DNA of 64,000 bases from Leptospira langatensis (GCF_004770615.1 NZ_RQER01000007.1:62001-126000), one strand, 5' to 3'. Positions 1 through 9,559 are shown, numbered from the stretch's first letter. Made by a program: numbers and translations. Notes: generated from the letters alone by a model not told the origin.

Positions 1-2420
1 AACGTTTCTCGGATCACGGAGCGATTGATGAGATAATATGCATATCCGTACAAAGTGGCAAGATCCAAGAAAGTACGGGCCCTCGGCAGGATCTTTTCCT
101 TTTCGTAATATTGATTGATATAGAAGAGACCTTCCTTCTGGTCCAAGGGATCATAATCCAAAGGATTAAAATTCTTCAATAGCCCCAGAGCACTTTTCTC
201 ACTCACTGACTTGGCCAGCTTGAAAGAAGTATCAACCATTAGCTTTTGATAATATATTGCGTAATCTTTGTATATTGTATCCAAGAAGAGATTCTTGCTC
301 TTGGCCAAGAACATATTCTCGGTATTATAGAAATAGTGCAAAGAGGCTTGTAGAAAATCGGAGCGGTTCTCGTAGTTCCGCGCCAAATTCTCGAAATAGA
401 TAAAGAACCTCTCCATTTCCTTATCATCTATCTTCACTCCCGAAGAATGGTCGTAGTTCTCCAAGAATGCCTTGAATTCTTCCAAGGAATTGCGGACGTT
501 TCCCATTCCCTTGAAGTTCTCGGAACGAACCAAATGCGCCTTCAGAAAAAGTGGATCCAAGGGCTTCAAATCCTTCATGATAGGATCTAGAAGCGCGTTA
601 CTTTGCTGGAAAGAACCTTGCCTCTGATACGACAAAGCCTTAACATAGATCAAAAATCGATCCAATACGGGGGAACGAGTATGGATCGAATTCGCAGATG
701 CGATCGTGTCCGCTATATTCCACTTGTCAGAATCGGAAATGTCCGTAACGATCCTGTCCTCAAATAGCTCGTAAAGATTTCTGAGATCTTCCGTCTTTAG
801 ATCGGGCCGGTTCGAAGCCTGGATAAGAGTATTCGAGAGGAGCCATCCCTTCTTTCCCGCGTCCCTCAATTGTACGGAGCCTATATTCCTTAACACTTCC
901 CTAATATTATAATATTTAGGATTTCTTTCTAGGATGCCTTCCCAAAGAGAAAGCGCTCTGTCCGCTCTTCCGGAAGCTTCCTCTAAGATGCCCAACTCTT
1001 CGGAAAACGCTCCGATCAACTGGGAGTCTATATTTGGAACATTCTTCAATGCCGAATAATAGTCTCGGATCTGTTGCGAGATCCCATTCTCTACTTCCAG
1101 ATAGTATGCAAAACCAAGACCGAATCTTGGGTCCATGCGAGAAGAAAGTAGCTCCTTTCTCAATTCGGAAACAAGGCTCTGTTTTCCGAATCGCTTCGCT
1201 CCTTGGTATTTTTCCTTTAATACCTTGGCCCAAAAAATAGGATAGAGAGGATCTTCCTTAAAATATAGTTCAACAGAATCGAGGGCGAATAAATACTCCT
1301 CGAAGGATTGCTTCTTTCCGTATTCCTTTGCTAACTCGAATTGGGAACGGATATCCTCGGCCTTAGGAACGGAACCGCTTAAAGGAAGAAAATAGATATT
1401 TAAGGTTCCGTAATACGATGCTGTGAATAGGATACTTCCCCCGTTAAAGCTGGAGTACTTCGTATCGAATAGGGAGAAGTTGCCGGAGCTGATCCTCCTT
1501 TCTTTAGAGTCGGAGAGATCCAATCGAATGATCAGGCTATTATCCCTCTCGTCTAATTTCCGATTCCCGTCCGAATCGTTTCGGATCGAAGTATAGAAAA
1601 GATACTTTCCGTCCGGAGAAAGGCTGGGAGAAAAATCCAAATAAGCGTCGCTTGTAAGTCTCCTTGTCTTTCCCGAGATCAGATCCAAAGAATAGATCTC
1701 CCCTTCCTTTGTATCCGCATAAGAAAGATACACTACTGTTCGCCCGTCGCTCGACCAGTAAGGATTCGTCGCTCCATCCTTGGTTAAAAGTCTGGGTTTT
1801 TCCTTTCCATCCGTATCCCAAAGGATCAGATTCGGGATGCCAGGACTCAAACGATCCGAAGAAAAAACGATCCAACGATCGTCAGGCCCCCAACTCGGGT
1901 CCGAATCGGAAAATTTATCCGATTTTAGAGGATCCTCATATTCTAAATTTGTAATAAACTGGAAGTCTTGGCTTAAGAACCTTTTTCCCTCCAGGATCCG
2001 TTTTGCCCAAAGAGAAGGCTCCATCTCCAGAAGCACTATATCTCCCGCAGAATCGTATTGTTCCGATACGAAGACTAGCTTCTTTCCGGAAGGACTGATG
2101 GCCGGTTTGTATTCCCCAGAAGGATGCTCCGTAACGGGAACTACGATGGAACTCCTCAGATCCCGGAACCATATATCGTAATTCCCCTTTTGTCCCGTAG
2201 TATAGAAAAGATACCTTCCGTCCTTGGTAGTGGAATTGTATAAGTTATTTCCCCTTTGGACCGTAAGAGGAAAAGGCTTCTCATTGTCCGGATTGAAATA
2301 GTTCTTAGAGATTGGCCCGTAATCGAATTCGATAGGTTTCACTCTCGTTGCGGGAGTAAAGACCAAACAGGCGTTTAAATGAATAATAGATAAGAAAAGA
2401 AGAATACGAAGAAGAAACAA
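1..2420 (-). CDS. TolB-like beta-propeller lipoprotein, partial (runs off left edge)
   Basis: An open frame runs on the minus strand from a TTG at 2420 to the window edge with no stop, so the C-terminus is missing. The N-terminus is a lipoprotein signal ending in a lipobox (LNAC, Cys at about residue 17). At least five PD40/WD40-like repeats follow (cores such as SPSGKKLVFVSE, SSDGRTVVYLSY, SPDGKYLFYTS), as in TolB propellers. The visible remainder is alpha-helical and TPR-like. The TTG is chosen because an AGAAGGAG ribosome site lies about 8 bases upstream, inside the end of the preceding gene, which implies translational coupling. It is the last visible gene of the operon with the AsmA-like and DUF1318 genes. 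PD40 propellers usually bind protein partners at the envelope; the specific role here is unknown. Confidence 0.8.
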   Translation of the reverse strand, partial: MFLLRILLFLSIIHLNACLVFTPATRVKPIEFDYGPISKNYFNPDNEKPFPLTVQRGNNLYNSTTKDGRYLFYTTGQKGNYDIWFRDLRSSIVVPVTEHPSGEYKPAISPSGKKLVFVSEQYDSAGDIVLLEMEPSLWAKRILEGKRFLSQDFQFITNLEYEDPLKSDKFSDSDPSWGPDDRWIVFSSDRLSPGIPNLILWDTDGKEKPRLLTKDGATNPYWSSDGRTVVYLSYADTKEGEIYSLDLISGKTRRLTSDAYLDFSPSLSPDGKYLFYTSIRNDSDGNRKLDERDNSLIIRLDLSDSKERRISSGNFSLFDTKYSSFNGGSILFTASYYGTLNIYFLPLSGSVPKAEDIRSQFELAKEYGKKQSFEEYLFALDSVELYFKEDPLYPIFWAKVLKEKYQGAKRFGKQSLVSELRKELLSSRMDPRFGLGFAYYLEVENGISQQIRDYYSALKNVPNIDSQLIGAFSEELGILEEASGRADRALSLWEGILERNPKYYNIREVLRNIGSVQLRDAGKKGWLLSNTLIQASNRPDLKTEDLRNLYELFEDRIVTDISDSDKWNIADTIASANSIHTRSPVLDRFLIYVKALSYQRQGSFQQSNALLDPIMKDLKPLDPLFLKAHLVRSENFKGMGNVRNSLEEFKAFLENYDHSSGVKIDDKEMERFFIYFENLARNYENRSDFLQASLHYFYNTENMFLAKSKNLFLDTIYKDYAIYYQKLMVDTSFKLAKSVSEKSALGLLKNFNPLDYDPLDQKEGLFYINQYYEKEKILPRARTFLDLATLYGYAYYLINRSVIRET

Positions 2421-2426
2421 TGCAGA

Positions 2427-3044
2427 TCACTCCTTCTTCTTCCATACGTTCGGAGAAGATTCATAATATTCTCCGATAACAACGGATCGGATCCAAGTGG
2501 TAACCATGGATTCCTTCAAGACAGACTTTTCCTTTTCAGTCAAAGGAGTGACCGATTTGGCAATCGCTTTCTTCAATTTCTCTCGGATCACGATCTCTCT
2601 GCTATCGTTTGTGAGCTTGAGTAGATTCTCGATCCTGGTCTTAGTAGGAAGATCCTGGCGAACCTTCTCCGCTCCGGCCTCCTTGATCTTCGGATTCCAG
2701 CGAACCTTTCCGTCCAAGCCCTCGGAAAGAACGCCAAGCACCCTATATTCCCGAAGCTCTTTCGTTAAATATGCCAGAGTCCGCAGAGCAATGTACAGTG
2801 TCTTGTCTTCCGGATTTGCAAACTCTTCCTTGACCAGATCCCTCTCCCAGATCTCGGAGCCGGAAGAAGAGGTCTTGATGGAAGCGATCAACCATCCGTC
2901 CTTTTCCAGATTCCGATCCTCTCCGAGCATTTGCTTCTCCGCTGCGGTCTGGGTCTGAGTGAATGTGATCAAAGGAGCCTTGATCACGCAGGAAGAAAAA
3001 ATAAATGCAGAAAGAATAATATAATATTTTAGGATATTCGACAT
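2427..3044 (-). CDS. DUF1318 (YdbL-like) lipoprotein
   Basis: A 205-residue protein with a lipoprotein signal (lipobox FSSC, Cys19), so probably anchored in the outer or inner membrane facing the periplasm. The mature part begins with a short beta-prone stretch (KAPLITFTQTQTAAEKQ), then a charged helical region typical of DUF1318 proteins of Leptospira. In E. coli the DUF1318 protein YdbL is encoded beside YdbH (AsmA-like) and the lipoprotein YnbE. Here a DUF1318 gene starts 3 bases after an AsmA-like gene, and it carries its own lipid anchor. I infer it combines the roles of YnbE and YdbL. Family assignment is from memory of the conserved N-terminal segment and from context. Confidence 0.75.
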   Translation of the reverse strand: MSNILKYYIILSAFIFSSCVIKAPLITFTQTQTAAEKQMLGEDRNLEKDGWLIASIKTSSSGSEIWERDLVKEEFANPEDKTLYIALRTLAYLTKELREYRVLGVLSEGLDGKVRWNPKIKEAGAEKVRQDLPTKTRIENLLKLTNDSREIVIREKLKKAIAKSVTPLTEKEKSVLKESMVTTWIRSVVIGEYYESSPNVWKKKE

Positions 3045-3047
3045 GGC

Positions 3048-6000
3048 TTATTGATTGAAGGTCTCGATCTCGCTCTGCGCACGTTTTAGGAAATTTGCCA
3101 AAGGCATCCTCTGTTGGGAGACCTGGTTATTTTCCAGGTTGATAAAGGTCCCGAGTATGGATCTCTTGAATAGGATCACCGCATACACGAGTCCCTTGGA
3201 CAATTCCAATTCTATCTTGTCCACGGCATAACTCCCGTAAATGAAATCCGTAAACAAGTTAGAAGGAGCAAAAATATTGATCGCACTCTTTCCGAAATCG
3301 TTCCCGATCTGATACACGCTAAAGAATAGATTCAGGTTCGGAACAGGATCCCCCAGATTCCTTCCCCAAAGATTCAGGTCTGCCTTTACTTTACCGTCGT
3401 CTATCTTGGATTGGCTCTTAGCAGGGAGCAATTGCTTTAAATCGATGTCCTTGACCCTGAGCGAAACGGAGTATTCCATCTTTTCAGGATCCCCGGAGCC
3501 AACGTTAACGATCATATCCTTTCCCCAAATCTCTCCGTCCAGAGTATTTACCTTCAGATAATCCATTCGTAAATAATTTTCCGAGTATTCCAGATTGGCG
3601 GAAAGCCCCGGAGAATTGGATTTCGGTTTCACATATTCGAAAGGAACCCCTTTCAAAGAAGGATGAGCCCCCAAGATCTGTTGGATCGTAAAATTCGGAG
3701 CGGGAGTCCGCCCGTAATTCATGACGAATTTCCTCTTATTTCCCTCGATAAGATTCTTAGTCTCCTTCACGGAAAGATCGTGAGTAAAAGGCACATTGGA
3801 GTTCCAACCGTCTATCCGATACATCTTGCAATCATATCCGGGACAATGCGAATTCTGGACGAGTATATTAGAATCTTTGGATATAAGATTTCCTTGGATC
3901 ACGGAGCCAAGCCAAGTAAAGTTCAGGCCCATATCTCCCCTAAAATGCAATCCTCGGATGAGAGAACTATTCTCCTTAGCGACGATCCGCAATCCTCCCT
4001 TCAGATCCGGAGAGAATTCTCCCATAGAAGGTGGAGGATCCCCTTTGCCTGGTTTCGCAAGCACACCACTCGTGCGAAAGCTGAGCTTTCCCGCAAATCC
4101 GTTGAGTTCTAAATTCTCTATCTTGATCTGAGAGCTAGGCTTTCCAAGCATTTGCATAGCCAAGGATAATTTTCCATCCCTAAGATCCAAGCCGGGAAGG
4201 TCCAGTCCCAGTCCTCCTCGGATCTCTTGCCCGTGAGAATTGCTGGAAAAATAAAAATCTCCCAGAAGTCCTATCCCGTTCCCGACTTGAGCTCTCACCG
4301 GGATCAAAGTCTCTCGTAAAGACAAAGGAAGAAGAGGGATCAAATTCTCAAGATCCACATCCAATCGGGTCTTCTTCAGATCCAAAACGAAATTGTCTCC
4401 GAGCCCGATCCTTCCGGAAGAATTCAAACGAGCACCTGCCTGCCCGTCTGGAGAATCCGCTTCTAGATCCAAAACGGAGACGAAAATATCCGTCAATCCC
4501 CATGGTTTTTTAGGAAAATATAATATAGAGGAAAGGCTTCCGTCCAGGCCGATATTCCCGGAGTTCCCTCGAGCAAGAGGGAATTTGAACCCGTTTGCCT
4601 TTAATTTTAGATCCGCATTCAACTTGGAAAAATCAGGTCCCTTTGCCTGAAGCCTCGCAAAGAATCTTCCGGAATATCCGGCAAGATAATCGCCTAGGCT
4701 AAAATTCTCCAGGTTCAAATCCAGGCTAGGACCGGAAGAGCGGTTATAATGCAGATCTCCGCCAAGCCTCATCCCGTTGTATTCTACTTTAAAATTCTTG
4801 CATATAGCGGAATCCAACCAAGGCAAAGGCCTCGCTGAATTCGGCTCTTCCTGGGAGCCAGGCCTAAGTCCTATGCTCCAATCCAGGTATAAGGTGGGAA
4901 TAGAATGCTTCTTCTTTCCTAAACGGATCTCCAAGCCGTTCCCTTTTACTTCTCCTAGGATTTTCAGATTCTCCCAGGAACCTTCGGCGAGCACAGGAGC
5001 GAGGCTTGCCTCTCCTGCAAGAGAAATATCATAAAAACCTAAACTATGTAAAAAATCCGAAAAAGGAGAGAGACGTATCCTGGATTTTTGGATAGCGAGA
5101 TTTACCTGAGCGGACTTTTCCCGGATGTCGGAAACTTTTCCTCCTCCTTCCAGCCAAATATCCTCTCCCACCTTCCAAGCCAGATCCCTCAGAAGGAGTT
5201 CCTTCTTCTTGGCAGAAAGATCCAAATCGTATTTTACGGAAAATGCAAATGGGGAAGCGGTTCGATTCCGGAATTGGATCGGGATTCTTTCCGAACCCAG
5301 ATCCATTTTGGAATGGAAGACATCTTGATCCTGAGGATGCCTTTCCCAAATCCAAGTCAGCCGAAAAGAATGGTCCAAACTCGCAGACGCATTCTGGAAT
5401 TGGATCGTCACCTCATTCTTCGGATTGAGCTGTAGAGAAAATTCGTCGATCAGATCGATAGCGCTTAGATCCAATGGGATCCGAGTGAACCTATTTGTAT
5501 CCACTTCCAAGCCAAGTTCCAAACCTTTGAGAGCGGCCTTATACGACTTAGGCCCATTCTCGGAATCTACACTTACATTGATATCCTTGCAATCTAACAT
5601 CAGATAGGCGCTAAAAGGAAAGTAGGTCCGAATGCTCGTGCGCGGCTCCTTCTCCGGAACGGGAGGTTCCGGCTCCTTCTTCCCTGGAAGAAAGATAGAA
5701 GAGAAATTCCAAGTCTCTCCCTTCTGCTTCAGATCCAGGTGCAATCCATGGACACCGATCTTGGAGATCTTTGCTCTGCCTAGGAATAGAAGCGGAAGAT
5801 TGTAAGAAAGCTGGAGTTCCTTCAGACGAAAGAACGGCTCGCTCCCCCATTCTGGAGAGGGATAGACTTCAAGGTCCGAGAGCTTGATCCCGAAAAGAGG
5901 GGAAAATCCTTGGACCTGAACCTTGGCTGGAGTGGCAATCGCACTCGCAAGGATCTTGTTGAGTAGGATCTGTCCGGTAAAAGAATTGAATAAGAGATGG

Positions 6001-6077
6001 TAGAAGAGAAAAATCCCCGCTAGGATGTACAGGCGGAGCTTTTTCTTTTTCAGATACTGTAGTAGATCGGAAGCCAA
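3048..6077 (-). CDS. AsmA/YdbH-like intermembrane lipid transport protein
   Basis: A 1009-residue protein with one N-terminal membrane segment (about residues 15-35) followed by a long, beta-rich region with no further membrane span. It shows the alternating hydrophobic pattern (many short strands such as LDLKLKANGF and LSLAMQM) of AsmA-like proteins. Family members (TamB, YhdP, YdbH) are inner-membrane-anchored periplasmic beta-grooves thought to carry phospholipids to the outer membrane. The size and the DUF1318 gene immediately downstream point to the YdbH branch. The start is a TTG 15 bases after the upstream STAS stop without a clear ribosome site, so coupling is likely. The exact subfamily is inferred, not proven. 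Confidence 0.75.
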   Translation of the reverse strand: MASDLLQYLKKKKLRLYILAGIFLFYHLLFNSFTGQILLNKILASAIATPAKVQVQGFSPLFGIKLSDLEVYPSPEWGSEPFFRLKELQLSYNLPLLFLGRAKISKIGVHGLHLDLKQKGETWNFSSIFLPGKKEPEPPVPEKEPRTSIRTYFPFSAYLMLDCKDINVSVDSENGPKSYKAALKGLELGLEVDTNRFTRIPLDLSAIDLIDEFSLQLNPKNEVTIQFQNASASLDHSFRLTWIWERHPQDQDVFHSKMDLGSERIPIQFRNRTASPFAFSVKYDLDLSAKKKELLLRDLAWKVGEDIWLEGGGKVSDIREKSAQVNLAIQKSRIRLSPFSDFLHSLGFYDISLAGEASLAPVLAEGSWENLKILGEVKGNGLEIRLGKKKHSIPTLYLDWSIGLRPGSQEEPNSARPLPWLDSAICKNFKVEYNGMRLGGDLHYNRSSGPSLDLNLENFSLGDYLAGYSGRFFARLQAKGPDFSKLNADLKLKANGFKFPLARGNSGNIGLDGSLSSILYFPKKPWGLTDIFVSVLDLEADSPDGQAGARLNSSGRIGLGDNFVLDLKKTRLDVDLENLIPLLPLSLRETLIPVRAQVGNGIGLLGDFYFSSNSHGQEIRGGLGLDLPGLDLRDGKLSLAMQMLGKPSSQIKIENLELNGFAGKLSFRTSGVLAKPGKGDPPPSMGEFSPDLKGGLRIVAKENSSLIRGLHFRGDMGLNFTWLGSVIQGNLISKDSNILVQNSHCPGYDCKMYRIDGWNSNVPFTHDLSVKETKNLIEGNKRKFVMNYGRTPAPNFTIQQILGAHPSLKGVPFEYVKPKSNSPGLSANLEYSENYLRMDYLKVNTLDGEIWGKDMIVNVGSGDPEKMEYSVSLRVKDIDLKQLLPAKSQSKIDDGKVKADLNLWGRNLGDPVPNLNLFFSVYQIGNDFGKSAINIFAPSNLFTDFIYGSYAVDKIELELSKGLVYAVILFKRSILGTFINLENNQVSQQRMPLANFLKRAQSEIETFNQ

Positions 6078-6092
6078 CCGAAATCGTTTAGG

Positions 6093-6434
6093 CTAGTACT
6101 CGAAGGATTCGATAGCCTCTTCCAGCGTTTTGTAAATTTCGAAAATACTCGCGAGCTTAGTGATCTCCATCAAGTTTTCGATATCATTATTCAAGTTAGT
6201 AAATACCATCCGGCCTTTCAAACCGTCGATATGCTTGTAGATGTTCAGGAACATTCCCAAGCCGGCGGAGTTGATGAAAGGAACTTTCTTCAAGTCGATG
6301 ATAAATTTTGGAACGTCACCTTTCGAGATATACTCCTCGATTTTCTGCCCAAGTTCGAATTCATTTCCTGCTTTAATAGGACCTTCGATCTTGATGATGT
6401 GAACGTCGTTTTTCGTGGTGACTTTGATTTTCAT
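6093..6434 (-). CDS. STAS-domain anti-sigma factor antagonist
   Basis: A 113-residue single-domain STAS protein of the SpoIIAA/RsbV type. The phosphorylatable serine lies in the motif FINSAGLG (Ser56, aligned with SpoIIAA Ser58); the usual Asp before it is Asn. I start at the ATG at 6434 because it begins the STAS fold directly and has an AAGAAAGG site just upstream; an upstream extension in the same frame reads as non-coding. Such proteins bind serine-kinase anti-sigma factors or kinases when dephosphorylated. It is first in the operon that continues into the AsmA-like gene, but its partner kinase and phosphatase are not adjacent. Confidence 0.85.
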   Translation of the reverse strand: MKIKVTTKNDVHIIKIEGPIKAGNEFELGQKIEEYISKGDVPKFIIDLKKVPFINSAGLGMFLNIYKHIDGLKGRMVFTNLNNDIENLMEITKLASIFEIYKTLEEAIESFEY

Positions 6435-6632
6435 AACCCTTTCTTGGATTTTTGTGCTTATATAAGATCGACATTCCAGCCTCCTTGTAAAGCGCTTTTT
6501 TGCGGAATTGGCCTGACGGAAGCTAGCAAAGCCCGTAAAAAAGAGAATCCCTTGGAGCCTTCTCCGAAGAAAACGCAAATGGAAATATTGTCGACATTTT
6601 GAACGAATCCAAACATCGTACCAAGGTCAGCA

Positions 6633-7610
6633 ATGCCCTCCAAGCCTCCTCTTTTATCCGTAGTGATCCCCGTTTATAACGAGGAAAAAACAATCCCCGA
6701 GTTAGTGAAAAGACTACATGTCTTAGTTCGTATCTTAAAAGAGAAGAACGGTTTCTCCAAGGACGATGTGGAGATCCTCTTCGTAAACGACGGCTCCAGA
6801 GACGGGACCTTCGACGTTCTGAAAAAATTCTGCGAGTCCGAGCCCGGTTTTTATCTTTTAAATCTGTCCCGAAATTACGGCCATCAATTGGCGATCACCG
6901 CAGGCATTGATACTGCAAGAGGAGAAGCGGTTGCCGTCATGGACGGAGACCTCCAGGATCCCCCCGAGTTTGTGGCGGACCTGTATGCAAAAATGGACGA
7001 AGGTTTCGACGTAGTCTATGCCAGACGGAGAAAGAGAGAAGGAGAATCCCTCTTCAAGCTGATCACGGCTCACGTATTCTATCGCATTCTAAAGAAGCTG
7101 ACCAAATTCGAGATCCCGATCGATACGGGAGATTTCAGGATCATGAGCAGAAGGGTAACGGACGTCCTAGTCTCCATGAGGGAACAGCACCGTTATATCC
7201 GCGGGCTGATCGCTTGGATCGGGTTCAAGCAGACTGGACTGGAGTACGATAGGGATGAGCGTTTTCACGGAGAGACCAAATTCTCCGTAAGCAAAATGCT
7301 AAAGTTCGCCTTGGACGGGATCACCTCCTTTTCTTCAGCCCCTTTAAAACTTTCCTCCTATCTAGGATTTACTTCCGCTTTCTTCGGAGCGCTTTACACG
7401 ATCTATATCCTGTATCTGAAATTATTCACTCACGATACCATCCAAGGCTGGACCTCGGTGATGATCGTAGCATTGGTATTGGGCGGGGTACAACTCATCG
7501 CACTCGGGATGATCGGAGAATACTTAAGCCGTGTAAACGATCAGTCCAAGAATCGTCCTCTCTATGTGATCGAAAAAATTTACTCTGTTAAACGAAGTTC
7601 AAAAAAATGA
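6633..7610 (+). CDS. GT2 polyprenyl-phosphate glycosyltransferase (DPM1/GtrB-like)
   Basis: A 325-residue family 2 glycosyltransferase. The N-terminal GT-A domain starts with LSVVIPVYNEE, has the nucleotide/metal motif MDGDLQDPPE near residue 105, and the DPM1-type motifs DTGDFRIMSRR and QHRYIRG. Two C-terminal membrane helices follow (about 235-300), as in GtrB/ArnC enzymes that load a sugar onto undecaprenyl phosphate at the inner membrane. The ATG has AAGG six bases upstream. It overlaps the next gene by four bases (ATGA), so the lipid-linked sugar it makes is probably used by that membrane protein. The sugar cannot be deduced. Confidence 0.9.
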   Translation: MPSKPPLLSVVIPVYNEEKTIPELVKRLHVLVRILKEKNGFSKDDVEILFVNDGSRDGTFDVLKKFCESEPGFYLLNLSRNYGHQLAITAGIDTARGEAVAVMDGDLQDPPEFVADLYAKMDEGFDVVYARRRKREGESLFKLITAHVFYRILKKLTKFEIPIDTGDFRIMSRRVTDVLVSMREQHRYIRGLIAWIGFKQTGLEYDRDERFHGETKFSVSKMLKFALDGITSFSSAPLKLSSYLGFTSAFFGALYTIYILYLKLFTHDTIQGWTSVMIVALVLGGVQLIALGMIGEYLSRVNDQSKNRPLYVIEKIYSVKRSSKK

Positions 7611-9559
7611 ACCGTTCTTGGGATAGAATTCTAGGCTTTCTCGCAGGCCTTCTAACTTTGGCCGCTACCGGCATCATGGTCTCCAAGAATTGGCAGGCCT
7701 TTTTGGAGATCTGTCCTATCACCGATCTTTTGACCTGGGACGAAAACATTCGCTTAACCGCTGTCTACGATCAGTTCCAAGACCTGAGAGACGGCAAGAT
7801 CTGGAGAGGGATCCTTCCTTTTTTGGAAGCAGCTACCTGGCCTCCTCTTCGTCCTATTTTCTCTTTGGCACTACTTGCGACTCCCGGTTCTTGGCCGATC
7901 ACCTGGAAAGATTCATTTTTAGGACTCGCGTTTTACGCTCTTTGCTTCCCAAGCATCATCTATATAGCTTCCAGGATCACAGGCTCTTATATCTTCGGAG
8001 GATTGGTTTCTCTTTTTATTCTAGCAATGAGCCTCCATACTTCCGAGACTCCTGCTTATAGTCTGTCTTCTATGCTGGAGACCCAAGGAATGCTTTCTTT
8101 GCTTTGGGTTTATTTCGGATTATATAAACTGTATGATTCCGTAAAGGACCTAAAACAAGGAGAAGCCTTGCCCAAGGATTCCAGGGTCCCGATTCTTGTT
8201 TCAGTTACCCTTCTTCTTCTTTTCTTTACCAAGTATCCATACGGACTTCTTTTATTTATCTCTATTTTCTTATACGAGCTGATCTCTCGTTTTCCGGAAT
8301 GGATCGGTTTCGTTCGGTTTGCGATCCGAAATCATTATAAGGGACTGAGACTCGCCTTCTTGATCATCGTAGTCTTACTAGTGCTTTCTCTTCCTGTATT
8401 GAGAGTGGTAACAAATTGGAACCTGGACCAGAAATCCTTTAAGAAAGTCTTATACTTACTTACTGTTCTCGTCTTTTTGGATTTTAATTATTTCTTATAT
8501 AAAACCAGAAAAGAGATCGGATCGGTCACTCCGAGTTCCATACGCATCCTCTATTTGTATGCTATCTTGCCGAGCTTCTTCTGGTTGTTCGCCAATTTAG
8601 ATAGGGTCATGAGCCTCGTAAACGCTCAGATGATCGTAAACAAATTCGTTCGCAGTTTTATCTTAAGCCTATTCGAATCTCCGGAGAAGAAATTCCCGGC
8701 AAGCCATGTGTTCGCGGAACCTTGGATCTTCCGTCTGTTCTTCTTCTTTAGTATTGCGATCCTGTTCTATTGGATCTATTCCAGAAGAAGCGAAAAGACT
8801 CCAGCTCCCAAATTAGGCGGGGAGACGGAGGCAGGAAAGACGAGTTTCTTAGACAAGGCTCTCTCCAAACTGCAAAACAGGACTTGGCCGAGCTTTGCAA
8901 AAGATCCATTATTTGCCATTACGATCATCGTATTCTTGCAATACATAGTCATAGACGCAAGCACCGGAAACAAACAGCTTCGACATGTATTCTATCCTCT
9001 TCCTGCTTTGCTTTTGATCCTGAGCTTTTGGTTCTATAGGTTTATCCAATTGTCTTCCAATGTATGGAAGATCGCTTCGATCTGTGTTTCTCTCTTTTTC
9101 TTTTTCTGGGCAGGAAGCTTATTCTTCCGAGACGGTGGACTTTTGAGTTCTACCTACTTCTCAGCAAATCAATTCTGCTTGAAGGGTTTCGATACAGCCA
9201 CCTTCCAACCGGCTCGGGACTTTGCCAAAGTGATTGATCCGAACGGAAAATACATCGCATTCAACGCATTCCATGAAGAAGAAAATTTTCAGATCCCGGG
9301 CAGGATCCTTGCTTCGGAGTTCGACCTTCTATTCCGCCAAAAAACCGTCTCAAACGGAAAATACAGGAACGATAGCAAGTATAGATGGAAGAATTGGGAC
9401 GAATTCGATAAGGCATTGTACGTTGGTCCTTCCTGTGAGTTACCTGAAAAATACATTGAAAGAGTTCAAAGCTTAGGGTATGGTTTGGAGCCGTCCCTGG
9501 AAATGAAACATCCGAGTGGCAATTATTGTTTAAGAGAGTTTCGTCTCATAAAGAAATAA
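7607..9559 (+). CDS. Multi-spanning GT-C type glycosyltransferase (GT39/ArnT-like), putative
   Basis: A 650-residue integral membrane protein with roughly a dozen hydrophobic segments and a C-terminal soluble part (about 515-650). An acidic motif, LTWDENIRLTAV, follows the first membrane segment, where GT-C enzymes (PMT/ArnT) place their catalytic Asp or Glu in the first periplasmic loop. The ATGA overlap with the preceding polyprenyl-phosphate glycosyltransferase supports a donor/acceptor pair: the first enzyme makes a lipid-P-sugar, the second transfers it to a protein or lipid on the periplasmic face. The family call is by topology and context; overall similarity to known GT-C enzymes is low by eye. 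Confidence 0.65.
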   Translation: MNRSWDRILGFLAGLLTLAATGIMVSKNWQAFLEICPITDLLTWDENIRLTAVYDQFQDLRDGKIWRGILPFLEAATWPPLRPIFSLALLATPGSWPITWKDSFLGLAFYALCFPSIIYIASRITGSYIFGGLVSLFILAMSLHTSETPAYSLSSMLETQGMLSLLWVYFGLYKLYDSVKDLKQGEALPKDSRVPILVSVTLLLLFFTKYPYGLLLFISIFLYELISRFPEWIGFVRFAIRNHYKGLRLAFLIIVVLLVLSLPVLRVVTNWNLDQKSFKKVLYLLTVLVFLDFNYFLYKTRKEIGSVTPSSIRILYLYAILPSFFWLFANLDRVMSLVNAQMIVNKFVRSFILSLFESPEKKFPASHVFAEPWIFRLFFFFSIAILFYWIYSRRSEKTPAPKLGGETEAGKTSFLDKALSKLQNRTWPSFAKDPLFAITIIVFLQYIVIDASTGNKQLRHVFYPLPALLLILSFWFYRFIQLSSNVWKIASICVSLFFFFWAGSLFFRDGGLLSSTYFSANQFCLKGFDTATFQPARDFAKVIDPNGKYIAFNAFHEEENFQIPGRILASEFDLLFRQKTVSNGKYRNDSKYRWKNWDEFDKALYVGPSCELPEKYIERVQSLGYGLEPSLEMKHPSGNYCLREFRLIKK

